Shown here: in pieces, positions 42,012 through 53,000 of the stretch
Layout of the letters: each line of letters begins with the position of its first letter
Position numbering within the stretch: position 1 is the stretch's first letter
Origin: Erysipelotrichales bacterium
GTDB taxonomy: Bacteria; Bacillota_I; Bacilli_A; Erysipelotrichales; Erysipelotrichaceae
Assembly: GCA_910576855.1 (NCBI GenBank)
Contig: CAJTJP010000005.1
Coordinates: 1 to 64,000, forward strand
Direction: 5' to 3'
DNA: 64,000 nucleotides
Notes under the pieces: model-generated
What the model was told of the DNA's origin: nothing
Database searches by the model: none
What the model saw: the letters and a program-made list of their open reading frames with translations, nothing else
Position numbers and translations under genes: made by a program

Positions 42012-42266
42012 TTAATTAGAATCGCTGTGCTTAACAATATAATAAATACATACGATTGTTAAAACCGTAAAAGCAAAGGCTAAGAAATATAATATATTTA
42101 AGAAAAATTGTCCCGTCACGACATTATTACCCATAGAAAGACCTCTGATTAAAGGCTTGGGCGATACTAAATCGATCGGTACCAATTTAAAATAAAGTGC
42201 CATACACCAACACATCACTGCCGACACCATACTCGGTGTCAATAACTTATCCGCTAATCGCTTCAT
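42012..42266 (-). CDS. Small two-helix membrane protein, 84 aa
   Basis: It has hydrophobic segments near residues 15-33 (MVSAVMCWCMALYFKLV) and 54-77 (FFLNILYFLAFAFTVLTIVC) and a short polar tail. AGAGGAGAG lies upstream. The product has no recognised family. It follows the phosphoglucomutase gene with a terminator between them. Confidence 0.65.
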   Translation of the reverse strand: MKRLADKLLTPSMVSAVMCWCMALYFKLVPIDLVSPKPLIRGLSMGNNVVTGQFFLNILYFLAFAFTVLTIVCIYYIVKHSDSN

Positions 42267-42284
42267 CCTTTTCTCTCCTCTTTA

Positions 42285-42325
42285 TAAAAAATCGAAAGCG
42301 AAGGAATACTGTTGTCCCCTTCGCT
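42285..42325 (-). terminator. Terminator of the phosphoglucomutase gene
   Basis: AGCGAAGG...CCTTCGCT with a 13-nt loop, then TTCGATTTTTT on the minus strand. Confidence 0.8.
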
Positions 42326-42361
42326 CATCAATACTGCAAAATAACTCCTTAAGCAAAACAA

Positions 42362-44056
42362 TTACTGAATCAGCTTCGCAACCGCTTCCTGATACTCCTT
42401 CGTTTTTGCCTTAGCATCCGCCACAGTAGTACCCTTAATGCAGTAATAGAATTTACATTTCGGCTCAGTTCCGCTCGGACGAATCGCAATCCAGCTACCG
42501 TCCTTCAAATAATATTTCAACACATCTGATTTCGTAAAGCCGCTAAGTTCACTTTCCGTACCGTTTTCTATGATACGACACTCCTTATAATCCTCAAAGC
42601 GGATTACCTCAGTTCCTGCGATATCGGCAAGCTGACTTGTACGCAAATCACTCAGAATCTTCTGAATCTTAGCCGCACCCTCGGCACCTGCCAAGGTCAA
42701 GGACGTTTGACTTTCCTCATAAGCACCGAATTCATCATATAAGCCGTTCAGCACATCAACCAGTGTTTTGCCCTGTGCTTTATAGAAGCAAGCAGCCTCT
42801 GCCAACATCAAACAAGCCTGCGGTGCATCCTTATCACGCACGAACGGCTTAATCAATGATCCATAGCTTTCCTCATAACCGAATACATACTGCTTCTCAT
42901 TATTGATTTCATATTTCGCAACCTTTTCTCCGATGAATTTGAAGCCGGTCAAGGTTTTTTCTGTTTCAACACCGTATTTAGCGGCAATTTTTTCACCGAG
43001 ATCGCTTGTTACGACAGTATTGAACATAACCGGATGCTCAGGCATCAATCCCTTGTCCTTAAGCTGCGACATAATATATTCAATCAAAACCGAACCGCTC
43101 TGATTACCGGTCAACAACACATATTCACCGTCATGCAGAACACCGACACCCATACGATCCGCATCGGGATCGCAGACTAAGATGATATCTGCATGTTCCT
43201 TTTCTGCATACTTAAGCGCCAGCTCATAAGCACCCTTTTCCTCAGGATTCGGTGTAGGCGTCATTGAGAAATCCGGATCGGGAGTACACTGCTCCTCAAC
43301 CGCAACGAAATCATAGCCCAAGCGCTTATAAATTTCCTTTACGGGAACATTGGCAGTTCCGTGCTCCGGTGAGAATACGATCTTAACGGCTTTCTTATCA
43401 ACATCCGGATTTAACTGAATGCTTACGACATTCTCATAATAAACCTCATCAACATCTGCGCCGATGATCGTAATCAGCTTGCTTTGTTCCTCACTCGGAT
43501 CGGCACTGATTGCCAATTCATCCTCAATCGCATTAACCTTATCAATGACCTGCTGTGCCAATGCCGGTACCAACTGGCATCCTTTTTCATCATACAGCTT
43601 ATAGCCGTTATATTCCTTAGGATTATGACTTGCCGTAATCATAATACCGCCGAAGCAGTTAAAATGACGTACCGCAAAGGATAGCTCCGGAGTCGGTCTT
43701 AAGGAATCAAACACATAGCTCTGAATTCCGAACGTAGCCAATACCTTAGCACTGTCCATCGCAAATTCCTTAGACATATGACGGTTATCATAACCGATCG
43801 CAATACCGCGTTCTTTTGCTTCCTCACCATGCTCGGAAATATATTGAGCAAAGCCGACATTTGCCTTGCGGATCGTATGCAGATTGATACGATTCGTACC
43901 CGGTCCCAAAAGACCTCTCATACCTGCAGTACCAAAGGCAATCGTTGTATAAAAGCTGTCCTTCTTTTCTGTTTCATTCATATTTGCCAAAGCATCCTTA
44001 TATGACGGATCTAAATTCGGATGGTTCAGCCATCTTTCATAGGCTTGTTGTATCAT
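42362..44056 (-). CDS. pgcA: Alpha-phosphoglucomutase / phosphomannomutase family
   Basis: This 564-residue phosphohexomutase has FGTAGMRGLLGPGTNRIN, TASHNPKEYNGYK with phosphoserine 143, the metal loop CDPDADRMGVG, and the phosphate-binding end IAIRPSGTEPKCKFYY. It interconverts glucose 1- and 6-phosphate for wall and capsule precursors. It is of the Firmicutes PgcA type by length. The gene symbol is inferred by similarity. Confidence 0.92.
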   Translation of the reverse strand: MIQQAYERWLNHPNLDPSYKDALANMNETEKKDSFYTTIAFGTAGMRGLLGPGTNRINLHTIRKANVGFAQYISEHGEEAKERGIAIGYDNRHMSKEFAMDSAKVLATFGIQSYVFDSLRPTPELSFAVRHFNCFGGIMITASHNPKEYNGYKLYDEKGCQLVPALAQQVIDKVNAIEDELAISADPSEEQSKLITIIGADVDEVYYENVVSIQLNPDVDKKAVKIVFSPEHGTANVPVKEIYKRLGYDFVAVEEQCTPDPDFSMTPTPNPEEKGAYELALKYAEKEHADIILVCDPDADRMGVGVLHDGEYVLLTGNQSGSVLIEYIMSQLKDKGLMPEHPVMFNTVVTSDLGEKIAAKYGVETEKTLTGFKFIGEKVAKYEINNEKQYVFGYEESYGSLIKPFVRDKDAPQACLMLAEAACFYKAQGKTLVDVLNGLYDEFGAYEESQTSLTLAGAEGAAKIQKILSDLRTSQLADIAGTEVIRFEDYKECRIIENGTESELSGFTKSDVLKYYLKDGSWIAIRPSGTEPKCKFYYCIKGTTVADAKAKTKEYQEAVAKLIQ

Positions 44057-44129
44057 GTCTTATCCTCCTATAGTTCTTATTCCTATTTATTATACTATTT
44101 TGTTAGCGCTTACGCAATGTTATAACAGC

Positions 44130-44156
44130 AAAAAAAAAGATGGCCATCGCCATCCT
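44130..44156 (-). terminator. Terminator of ptsH
   Basis: GATGGC-GATG-GCCATC followed by nine T on the minus strand; it touches the ptsH stop region. Confidence 0.85.
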
Positions 44157-44161
44157 TCATC

Positions 44162-44428
44162 TTAACCGATAATTTTCTGTGCGCGCAGTACTTCTTCAAT
44201 CGCTGCGATTGCGGCATCCTCATCATCACCGTTACATGTAATAGTAATTTCAGAATTCGTAGGGATACCTAAAGACATAACGCCCATGATTGATTTCATG
44301 TTTACTTCACGACCTTTGAATGCAACGTTTACCTCGCATTTGAATTTGCTGGCAGCGTTTACCGCTACTGTCGCAGGACGTGCATGCAAACCAACCGGAT
44401 CAATTACGGAAACTGTAATCTGTTTCAT
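44162..44428 (-). CDS. ptsH: Phosphocarrier protein HPr
   Basis: This 88-residue protein has the active-site histidine His15 in DPVGLHARPA and the regulatory Ser46 in VNMKSIMGVMSLG. It passes phosphate from enzyme I to the sugar-specific PTS components, and its Ser46 phosphorylation controls catabolite repression in Firmicutes. No ptsI follows; the gene is alone with its own terminator. A promoter TTGTAA-17 nt-TAAAAT lies upstream. Confidence 0.97.
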   Translation of the reverse strand: MKQITVSVIDPVGLHARPATVAVNAASKFKCEVNVAFKGREVNMKSIMGVMSLGIPTNSEITITCNGDDEDAAIAAIEEVLRAQKIIG

Positions 44429-44534
44429 TTCTTATTCCTCCTATGTTCACAAAGTTTTTACATATACTATTTTAAACCATTTTGATAACACTTACAATGC
44501 TTTCTTGCGTTTTTTTATAAGTTTTTCATGTTTC

Positions 44535-44563
44535 CACAGTGAAATTGAAACGGTTTCACTGTG
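44535..44563. promoter_or_regulatory. 10-bp inverted repeat upstream of ptsH
   Basis: CACAGTGAAA and TTTCACTGTG flank a 9-nt centre TTGAAACGG. It is an operator candidate; a run of four T on the plus side also allows a terminator. Confidence 0.5.
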
Positions 44564-44826
44564 TTTTCATGCGGATTCTGTTGAAAAATACCGCTGTAAA
44601 CAGTATATCAAAACCATATTCTGACAAGTTTAGTATCCAATATATGATAGAAATAAATCTATCGTCCACATACAACATAAAAATGACATCCCTTGTCACT
44701 TTCTTATCAACCATCCTCAAACAGTAGCCTGCTTCCACAGTCGAGGACTCTTATCTCACCACCAATACCGTCTATGCCGTAATAAATATCATTTTTCATC
44801 AATTTATTACGCTGTATCGAAAAAAA

Positions 44827-44855
44827 TTGACTTTCTGTTCATTGAATACTATAAT
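44827..44855 (+). promoter_or_regulatory. Promoter of the plus-strand DUF4143 ATPase
   Basis: TTGACT, 17 nt, TATAAT, 24 nt before the ATG at 44880. Confidence 0.75.
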
Positions 44856-44879
44856 AAACACAAGAAGGAGTGTCCCCAC

Positions 44880-46076
44880 ATGATAATAAGAAAAAGATAC
44901 TTAGATGCAATCAGACCCTTTTATGAACAATCACTAATAAAAGTGTTTATCGGTATTCGACGATCGGGCAAATCCGTTTTACTGACACAAATCATTGACG
45001 AGCTGAAAGCTTCGGGAATCGACGACAAGCATATCATTTATATAAACTTTGAAAATTATGATTTTGATGAATATACCGAGCCGAAAAAGCTGCATCAATA
45101 TATGAAAGAGCGAATCTCAGACGCAGACAAATATTTTATTTTCTTAGATGAAATTCAAAATGTCACAGACTGGGAAAAGGTAATCAACTCCTTAAGAGCC
45201 ACGCAAAACACTTCGATCTTTATAACCGGCTCTAACAGTGATCTGTTATCAGGGGATTTGGCGACCCATATCGCAGGCCGCTATATCAGCTTCAAAATAA
45301 CACCGTTTACCTTCAGTGAAGTCTGTGAGCTTTTAAGCATATCCGATCAAGACAATCATGAAGCGATATTCACGGACTATATGAAATGGGGCGGAATGCC
45401 GCAGCGCTTTATGCAGAAAGATGATTTTTCTAAAAAAATATACTTAAATGATGTTTATGATTCTATCGTTATAAAGGATATCATTAAAAGGTTTAAAATT
45501 AAGGATATAGACTTATTAAACAGAATCGTTACTTATATTCTGACAACGCCCTCACAAACATTTTCACCGGAAAGACTGAAAAAATATTTCGAGAGTGAAT
45601 CGAGAAAGGTTTCATTAGAAACACTGTATAATTACTTGGACTACATTATCAGAGCGAATCTCATCGCAAAAGCTGAAAGATATGATATCAGAGGCAAGCG
45701 TATTCTAACCGGAAAGTATAAATATTATTTAACAGACCTTGGTTTTGCGAATCTTTTATCTGAAGGGAAAAGGGAACAAATAGGTGCTCTGTTAGAAAAT
45801 ATCGTCTATAATGAATTAGTCGCAAGAGGCTATAAGGTCAATATCGGAAATATCAATAACGGTGAAATAGACTTTATCGCTGTCCGCTTTCATGAAAAAC
45901 AATATATACAAGTAACCTATTTGTTGGCAGATGAAGCAATTATCAACAGAGAATTCGGTGCTTTTTCAAAGATTGATGATAATTATCCGAAATATGTGCT
46001 GTCAATGGATAAGGTTGATTTGTCACAGAACGGAATCATTCATAAAAATATTATCGAATGGCTGTTGAAACAATAA
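44880..46076 (+). CDS. AAA+ ATPase with DUF4143 domain (copy 2)
   Basis: This 398-residue protein has Walker A GIRRSGKS (25-32), Walker B YFIFLDEIQ, TSIFITGSNSDLL, and a C-terminal GEIDFIAVRFHEKQYIQVTY that looks like a restriction-endonuclease-type fold. GAAGGAG precedes the ATG. It is the same family as 40486 and 60821 but not a recent duplicate. Confidence 0.85.
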   Translation: MIIRKRYLDAIRPFYEQSLIKVFIGIRRSGKSVLLTQIIDELKASGIDDKHIIYINFENYDFDEYTEPKKLHQYMKERISDADKYFIFLDEIQNVTDWEKVINSLRATQNTSIFITGSNSDLLSGDLATHIAGRYISFKITPFTFSEVCELLSISDQDNHEAIFTDYMKWGGMPQRFMQKDDFSKKIYLNDVYDSIVIKDIIKRFKIKDIDLLNRIVTYILTTPSQTFSPERLKKYFESESRKVSLETLYNYLDYIIRANLIAKAERYDIRGKRILTGKYKYYLTDLGFANLLSEGKREQIGALLENIVYNELVARGYKVNIGNINNGEIDFIAVRFHEKQYIQVTYLLADEAIINREFGAFSKIDDNYPKYVLSMDKVDLSQNGIIHKNIIEWLLKQ

Positions 46077-46207
46077 GAAAAGCACTGTCTTTTCATCAGT
46101 CTGCAGATGAACAGATGTGCTCGATATATATGAATAGATAATATGTATAGTTAATATGTACGGAACATATAAACAGATATAATAAAGGAATAATCATTTT
46201 CCTATGC

Positions 46208-46642
46208 TTACTCTTTGAATTGGGATAAAAATTCTTCAACATCATACACCCTATATCCCGAGTCCATTAAAGCTTGGGCAAAAATACCGCTTCCCGATAT
46301 CAGCTTTCCGTCAAAATTTCCGCTGTAGCGCTTATTTACACCGCAGGAAGGACTTCGAGATTGAAGGATTACCGCATCCGGCTGAAAATCGGCAGTGATT
46401 TCTAATGCTTCCGCAGTTCCTTTTTCAAACGCTTCACTGACATCCTCATTTGCCGTATTGATCATGCGCCCGTTTTGTATTTCTACACTTAAGCGCGGTG
46501 TCGGCAAGCCGCCCAAGACCTCCGGGCATACGCAGCGAAACGTATGATTTTTCAGATATGCGCTGAGTCTTCGCTGATAATTGTTACCGCCGTTGTACTT
46601 ACAATTTGCGCCCATCAAACAGGCGCTGACAATATATCTCAT
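46208..46642 (-). CDS. DUF523 family protein
   Basis: This 144-residue protein has SACLMGANCKYNGGNN, CPEVLGGLPTPRLSVEI and LQSRSPSCGVNKRYSGNFDG, the conserved Cys-rich motifs of DUF523. The motifs suggest a metal or Fe-S site. The ATG overlaps the LRR gene end by 4 nt, so the two are co-translated. Confidence 0.9.
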   Translation of the reverse strand: MRYIVSACLMGANCKYNGGNNYQRRLSAYLKNHTFRCVCPEVLGGLPTPRLSVEIQNGRMINTANEDVSEAFEKGTAEALEITADFQPDAVILQSRSPSCGVNKRYSGNFDGKLISGSGIFAQALMDSGYRVYDVEEFLSQFKE

Positions 46643-47472
46643 TGTGAATCTCCTTCTTGTTGCTCCTTATGCTCATACTCATACAAAGAAGCTTCATAAT
46701 CCTCATCCATCTGATAATGATAATCATCCTCGGTCAAAATAAGCTGTTCGACAAAGAATAGTGTATCGTACCACACATTCAAATCGCCGCTCAAGCGATT
46801 GCCTCGCACATTCAAGTAGCACAAATCCTCCATCGTCTGAAAGCCTCTTAACGTATCAATCGCATTATATTCCAAATTGATTCTTGTCAGCATCGGAAGC
46901 CGCAGCAGTGAAAAAACATTTTCAATCTGATTATAGCCGAAGTCAACCTCACTCAATGCTTCCATATGGCGCAGAAATTTTAAATCATTGATATGATTAT
47001 GATCTGCTACCAAAAGCTCCAGCTTCACTAAATCCGATAACGGCTCCATATCGGAAACATTACAATTACTTGCGCGTAAAAGCTTTAAATTCGTCAAATT
47101 GGATAACGGAGTCAAATCACTGACGGCACAACCGCTGATATCCAAAACCTCAAGGCTGACACAATCCCTTACCGATGTGATTTTCATCAACGGATTATCA
47201 CTGATTTTTAAGCGTCGCAGCTGAGGCACAAAGCCAAGTCCCATTAAAGAAACAAGCTCGTTGGAATGAACATCAAGCTGTACTAAATTAGGAAAGAAGC
47301 GTAAGAATGACAAATCAGATATCTGTGTATTGACAATCGTTAAATCCTTGACCTCAGCCAATGCTTCATCACGCAGTTTTTTCCCGAACATACCGTTGCC
47401 GAATTTATCCAACAACAGCTCATATAGCTGCGGATCTTGTATTCCGTATTCATCATTATTGATTACTGCCAT
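46639..47472 (-). CDS. Leucine-rich-repeat protein (intracellular)
   Basis: ATG 47472 has GGAAAGGAG 7 nt upstream, giving 277 residues. The N-terminus is polar and there is no signal peptide. The middle (about 50-235) has eight or nine LRRs of the internalin type (e.g. NLTNLKLLRASNCNVSDMEP). It should mediate protein binding in the cytoplasm, although an unusual export route cannot be excluded. It is cotranscribed with the DUF523 gene. Confidence 0.85.
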   Translation of the reverse strand: MAVINNDEYGIQDPQLYELLLDKFGNGMFGKKLRDEALAEVKDLTIVNTQISDLSFLRFFPNLVQLDVHSNELVSLMGLGFVPQLRRLKISDNPLMKITSVRDCVSLEVLDISGCAVSDLTPLSNLTNLKLLRASNCNVSDMEPLSDLVKLELLVADHNHINDLKFLRHMEALSEVDFGYNQIENVFSLLRLPMLTRINLEYNAIDTLRGFQTMEDLCYLNVRGNRLSGDLNVWYDTLFFVEQLILTEDDYHYQMDEDYEASLYEYEHKEQQEGDSQ

Positions 47473-47982
47473 GTGCCTTCTCCTTTCCTGTTTTAAAGCT
47501 TTTTCAACCCTGATTCTTGATGCCCTTTGCCCTTCATCCGTCATATCCTTACAATGTATGTTAAGTCAACACCGTTGATTAAAGAGCCTCTCCCTAGTCT
47601 TCTCTTATTCTTTTCTTACACTTCTCTTATACCTTTTCGTATTCTTTTCCCTATTCTTTTAATCCCCTTATTTTCTGTTTACCGAAACAAATTATAACAT
47701 AAAAATTAATTAAAAGTATAGGATTCAAGCATTTTATCAACAATATCAATCATATTCGTTTTACAAGTACAAAAAGCGATAATCAAGCCTTAAATCGATT
47801 ATTTTACTTATATGAAATTCTTTTCATTACACTTGTTTATTATATGAAGTTTACAAAGCGTAAGCACTTGACAGTCTGATAATAAATAAAAAAAACGTAT
47901 AGATTGGTTAGCACCTCATCAGTGACTGTTGTGCTTCTTTGGTATCTATATCGTATTTTTTTATAAGTCTTGATTTATCGAT
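47473..47982. other. Intergenic region upstream of the LRR gene
   Basis: It has a likely promoter for the LRR gene with TATAAT near 47692-47697 on the minus strand, a long hairpin terminator (47888-47963) and AT-rich filler. No gene was found. Confidence 0.5.
47888..47963 (-). terminator. Long two-part hairpin terminator after the YhfC gene
   Basis: An outer stem AAAAAACGTATAGAT / ATCTATATCGTATTTTTT encloses an inner AGCAC...GTGCT stem; on the minus strand it ends in eight T, and on the plus in seven, so it may work both ways. Confidence 0.75.
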
Positions 47983-48747
47983 TTAATAGCCTTCCTCTAA
48001 GGCAGTTTCTCCTGCATCCTTTTCAAAATCGATCTGTTTAAGCTTATTCATAGCTTGATATGTCTGCAGGATATAAATGAAAGACAACAGGCCGATCAAT
48101 ATCGCTCCTGCGCCGTTGATCCAAATGCTTTGGTCGGCCGAAAGAATATAATACTTAAAGAAAGTATACAATGCCTGTAAGCCGCATACAAGCAACAGTG
48201 CCATTGTTTCCTGCTTTTTTAAGAAACCGCGAACGATTACCAAATACATTGCGATATGGAAGCAGACCGCACCGATCTGTGCCGCAAAATCAACCAACAA
48301 ATAAGACAGCGGGCGCTGAAACAGCATATCCAGCACTTGTTCATCAACTTCAGCTCCCGCCTGCATAAACAATAGCTGAATAAAATAGAAGCCGACAAAC
48401 AGAAACAGCGTTTCACAAAAGCCGTGTCCGATTCCGGCACTGAGCGCAGCACCCCAGCTCAGCTTATCGCTTAAAGCAGCACGCACAATCAAATAACGTG
48501 CTGCGCCTGTGAGCGTTGCCGTTACCAAACCCAAGAATATAAGCATCGGGATACTGCTTCCTTGAGCTAAGTCAAGCATCGGAATAAGCGGAAGCTGCAG
48601 CAGCACCTGGGTAAAAAAGTAGCCCAAGCCTCCTGCCATCACTATTCCGAAGCTTCCCGGAAATCGACGATGCAGCAAAATCACTCCCGCAAGCATCATA
48701 CATATCGTTAAGACTAAAACAACCGCAATCACAAACGAATCATTCAT
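47983..48747 (-). CDS. YhfC-family intramembrane protein (DUF2324)
   Basis: This 254-residue protein has seven or so hydrophobic segments and the motif SAGIGHGFCETLFLF, close to the GIGHGxxE metalloprotease-like signature of the YhfC family. The role is likely intramembrane proteolysis, though the substrate is unknown. Its ATG overlaps the YbjQ stop by one base (TAATG). Confidence 0.85.
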   Translation of the reverse strand: MNDSFVIAVVLVLTICMMLAGVILLHRRFPGSFGIVMAGGLGYFFTQVLLQLPLIPMLDLAQGSSIPMLIFLGLVTATLTGAARYLIVRAALSDKLSWGAALSAGIGHGFCETLFLFVGFYFIQLLFMQAGAEVDEQVLDMLFQRPLSYLLVDFAAQIGAVCFHIAMYLVIVRGFLKKQETMALLLVCGLQALYTFFKYYILSADQSIWINGAGAILIGLLSFIYILQTYQAMNKLKQIDFEKDAGETALEEGY

Positions 48748-49058
48748 TATTTTAATTTGACTGCTGTTCCATAGGCAATGACCTCAGCCGCTCCTGCCAT
48801 TACCGAGCTGCTGGAATAGCGAAATGATACGATTGCATCTGCGCCCATACCCTCTGCTTCTTCCACCATACGCTTTGTCGCTAAGGCTCTTGCTTCATCC
48901 ATCATTTTTGTATAAGCCTTTAATTCTCCGCCTACCAAGGTCTTGAATGAGCTTCCGATATCCTTGCCGATATTCTTTGACTGAATCGTACTTCCTTTTA
49001 CTAAGCCCAGTGTTTCAAAATCCTTTCCTGAAATCATTTCTGTAGTTACAATTAACAT
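48747..49058 (-). CDS. YbjQ-like (UPF0145) protein
   Basis: ATG 49058 has AAGGAGG 8 nt upstream, giving 103 residues. It has LIVTTEMISGKDFETLGLVK, GADAIVSFRYSSSSVMAGAAEV and AYGTAVKLK, the heavy-metal-binding-like YbjQ fold that often makes pentamers. It is coupled to the YhfC gene. Confidence 0.9.
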   Translation of the reverse strand: MLIVTTEMISGKDFETLGLVKGSTIQSKNIGKDIGSSFKTLVGGELKAYTKMMDEARALATKRMVEEAEGMGADAIVSFRYSSSSVMAGAAEVIAYGTAVKLK

Positions 49059-49206
49059 TTTTATGTCCTCCTTCATCTTTTTAATTATAAGCACTTTTGA
49101 TTTGTTTGTGAAGTCCTTTTTATATTTCTGACAAAGAAAAGTGCCGTTATACAAGCATATGTTTGATGAAAAACAGATATGTATGCTTATTAACGTCACC
49201 TGTTGA

Positions 49207-49959
49207 TTATATGACTTCTTTTAAAAACACATAATGGTTATGGTTGGAAAGTGATTCTTCATAATACCAATGATCGATATGAAACTGTTTCAGTTGTTCA
49301 GGGTCATCAATGCGATTTTTCATGATATATTCTACCATATTGCCACGTGCAGTTTTCGCATAGGTAGTGATCGTTTTACGCATATGACTTTTAATCACCT
49401 GAAAATCAATCGTTATCATTTGTTCATCTTTATTTAAATAGGGTGATATTGATTGACTGTATTCCTTACTGGCTAAATTGATATAGATGTGATCATTGTT
49501 GTCTTTTCGTATGGAGCGTATTAATGAATCACTCCAGTAGCTGTATAGATTATCAATTCGTTGTGATAAGCCTTTGGCCTGCATTTCCAATCGATAGGGA
49601 TAGATACTGTCTAACGGCTTTACGATACCGTACAGACCGGAGACAATACGCAGATGATCTTGGGCATACAAGATATCGGCTTCCTTCCATGTATCCGTGT
49701 GCATAGAATGAAAAACAAGTCCGGTATAAGTAAGCAATGCCGGTGTACCCTTACAGTCAAAGCGAATATTGCGGAAGCGCTCCTGTGTTTGAAGTGCCAG
49801 CTTTGCGTTGACCTTCATGATATTCATAATTGATTCATCATTATAGGATTGAATCAGCTCGGTAAGTTCCTCTGCCTCGACACAGAATTCAGGCAATGTC
49901 ATCGGTAATGTGCCTGCGGTCGGCTTCATGTTTTTGGTTGGGGCAATAAAGGTAATCAT
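49207..49959 (-). CDS. yaaA: YaaA-family peroxide stress protein (UPF0246)
   Basis: This 250-residue protein has FIAPTKNMKP at the start, YTGLVFHSMHTDTW, RIVSGLYGIVKPLDSIYPYRLEM and the end YYEESLSNHNHYVFLKE. In E. coli YaaA lowers free iron under peroxide stress. GAGGAAAAG precedes the ATG. It is the first gene of a unit with the YbjQ and YhfC genes. Confidence 0.9.
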   Translation of the reverse strand: MITFIAPTKNMKPTAGTLPMTLPEFCVEAEELTELIQSYNDESIMNIMKVNAKLALQTQERFRNIRFDCKGTPALLTYTGLVFHSMHTDTWKEADILYAQDHLRIVSGLYGIVKPLDSIYPYRLEMQAKGLSQRIDNLYSYWSDSLIRSIRKDNNDHIYINLASKEYSQSISPYLNKDEQMITIDFQVIKSHMRKTITTYAKTARGNMVEYIMKNRIDDPEQLKQFHIDHWYYEESLSNHNHYVFLKEVI

Positions 49960-50034
49960 AGCTTTTCCTCATTTCTGCATGTATTGTAATATGGAGGATA
50001 GTGAATGTCAATCCCGTTAATTTCTCAGATTATA

Positions 50035-50065
50035 ATGAAAAGGAGCGTTGTTGTTTCTTCGCTCC
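50035..50065 (-). terminator. Terminator of the giant surface gene
   Basis: GGAGCG...CGCTCC followed by TTTTCATT on the minus strand. Confidence 0.75.
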
Positions 50066-50078
50066 GATTCTTGTTACG

Positions 50079-53000
50079 TTATTTATGAAATGTATCTTTC
50101 TGTTTTCTGTATATCAAACAGCATATCAATCCGATGCTGAATAATAGGAAATTGAGATACAGTAAAAGATTGGTTGAATCTCCGGTAATCGCACCGCCGA
50201 CATTGTCACCCGGGTAATAACTATCCTTTACATCGGTATCATTCTTGGGTTTGGTTGGTTCATCCGGCTTTTTCTGTTCCTCATCGAATATCATAGTATC
50301 GTATGGTACATCGCCGTCAACGTTTTTATTTGGCTTCCATTCGGTGATATCCTTGATATTTTCATCCGGTGTTCCATCTCCGTCTGTGTCAACATTTATA
50401 TCGGGAATTCCGTCACCATCTCCATCAATATTCGTATCGGGGATTCCGTCGCCGTCAATATCGATATTAATGTCGGGATTTCCATCTCCGTCTGTGTCGA
50501 TATTGATATCCGGTCTGCCGTCCCCATCTGAATCAATATTCAAATATGGCTTACACTCTTTATCTGTATCGTAGCTGAAGCCTTGATACGTGTAGTCCTT
50601 TTTCGGTGTCCAAGGGGTATGCACGGTTCCGATATTGATGCTCGGTATTAGATTATCCTTGGAGATATTAAAGTCTGCCTTCATATCACCGTTTGTATCA
50701 ATGTTGATGTTTGGTACTCTGTCATTGTCGGTATCTACATTGATTACTGCTTTCACGCCTGTGCCGGTGCAGTATTCCTCTAAGACTCCGTTATCGATAT
50801 CAGCCTTAACACACTTTGTCGGCTTCCAATCTGTTTTCTTTAATATGACTAGATTAAGGTCAGGCTTACCATCATGATCAGTATCAATATTCAAGTCAGG
50901 AATCCCGTCTCCGTCACTGTCTATATTCAAATCAGGTATCTTATCATTGTTGCGATCTCCGTTGATTACGATCCATTTGGTTTCATCATTTGGGTCTTTC
51001 CATTTGATGTTTAGATCAGGACAGCCATCCCCATCAGGATCATTGAAATCAGGCTTGCCGTCTTTGTCTACATCCACATCGATTTTCTTTAGCTCTGCCT
51101 CATGACAGCTTTCTGTGCTTGTGTTACCTGCGTTATCTGTAGCTGTTACACATACTCGATAGCTTCCGCTTGTTTCACTGATCGTGATACTTGCCTTTTC
51201 ATTTGTGACGGTTAAGCTGCCTTCCTTGATTAATTCATCTGTAGCTCTCGTTTGAGTTTCCAATTTAAAGACCTTATAAGCTATCTCCTTTGTGCCGCTT
51301 ACCTTTAAATCATCCTTTGCATCACTTGTCGTTATCTCGAATGAGGTTCCCGGTTTAAAGAAGATTCCGCCGCTTAGTTTATTGATGATATCTTGAAGCT
51401 TATTATTTGAATCCTTCGCTTTAATGTTCTTGACCTTCGGTGCTGTCTTATCAATTCTGATGATTTCCTGTTTTACCTTTGTAATTGCTCCGCTGTCTTT
51501 TTTCATCCAAAAGTCTTGATTGGTTTCGCCTTCTCTTGAAATCGTTATTTGATTAGGATTCCATGTGCTTTGATCTAAGGATAAATTGATATATTCATTG
51601 TGATCGGTAACGATGACTACATCCTTATTTGTCCAAATGCCTGTATAAGATGTGTTATTTTCATCATCAAGCTCTACATGATACCAATCATCCTCAATAG
51701 TTTCCTCATTGATTGTCAGTGTTCCTTCCTTGAAAGTAAAACTGTAATTCGGATAAGTCCTGTTTAATGTATTATTGTCTCCCTTGATTGGATAATCTCC
51801 TGCATTACTATCTGTTTTTGCCGTTGTACTTAGCTTGATATCATTTTCCTGTATACTATCTTGTACACCGTTCCATGATACGAGCTCACCTCTGAAATCC
51901 TGATACGTTAAGCTTGGATTCTGTTCTCCCTTTAGCTTTTCTTTATCATCAATAATGATTTCGATTGGTTTTGGAAGTACCGTTACCTGTACCTTTTTAC
52001 TTAGCGGTGCTTCTCCGTTCGCTGTTCTTGTCACCGTTACGGTTGTTTTGTTTGTACCGCTTGCCTTCAGCGCATCAAATTGTGCACTGTTGCCGTTTAC
52101 TGTCGGGCTCGAGATATAAGTCGTCTTATCAACCTCAAAGGTATATTGTACATTCGTACTGTCCGCATCAAACTGCGTGCTTCGTATTGTGAAGTGATCG
52201 CCGTAAATGATCTGTCCCGGACTTGTGATTGCCAACATACTTTCATCAGGCCCCATAATATGCAGTGTACCGTCTGTTTCCGCAAGCTTATAATTTCGAT
52301 TCATCGGCTTTGTCGCATGGATTTTGATGTCCTTGCCTTCTTCGCCGCTGTAGTTATAATCAATCGTTTTATTGTCGTTTGTCCATGCAATCGTATGATC
52401 CTCGTTACTGTCAATTTCAATGAGTACATCGCCATCGGTATCCGTTACTCCGTCTACCTCTGTGACAGGCACTACCTTTCCTTTACCGCTCACCACATAG
52501 ATTGGATTCTCCGCAAAGGCTATTGTTCTTGTACCTTTATCGATATTAATCGGAAGCTCGATTGTTTTATCCGCATAATTTCCTGTAGGATCATGACTAG
52601 TTGCCTGTACGATCACCTTGCCCGTTTGTGCGGTTTGCGTGGCATTCAGGATTGTAACAAGTCCGCTTGTATCTACCGATATCACATCGGTTGGTGCTCC
52701 TGCCTTTAATTGATATGTTACATTAGTTCCTGTAGGATTTCCTGCCGTATAGAGCTGAAAGGTTTTATTTGGAGCGTATTCCTCTGTTTTCGCGGAATAA
52801 TTATTACCGCTTTTCGGCAGCTCATTTCCTGCGCTGTCCGTATAGATAAAGTTCTGTGCTCCGGCTGTTACCGTAAACGTCAGCTCGGCACTAGCGTTTG
52901 CCTGACCGCTTGCGCCCTGCTTCTCCGCGACAATCGTAACGCTTCCCACTCCGTGAATCGTAATCGCCCCGCTGTTTGAATTGACTTCAATGACATTCGT

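Larger units (their letters stand above)
44429..44879. other. ptsH / ATPase divergent intergenic region
   Basis: It holds the ptsH promoter (about 44460-44510), a perfect 10-bp inverted repeat CACAGTGAAA...TTTCACTGTG (44535-44563), and the plus-strand promoter at 44827-44855. Nothing else is seen. Confidence 0.55.
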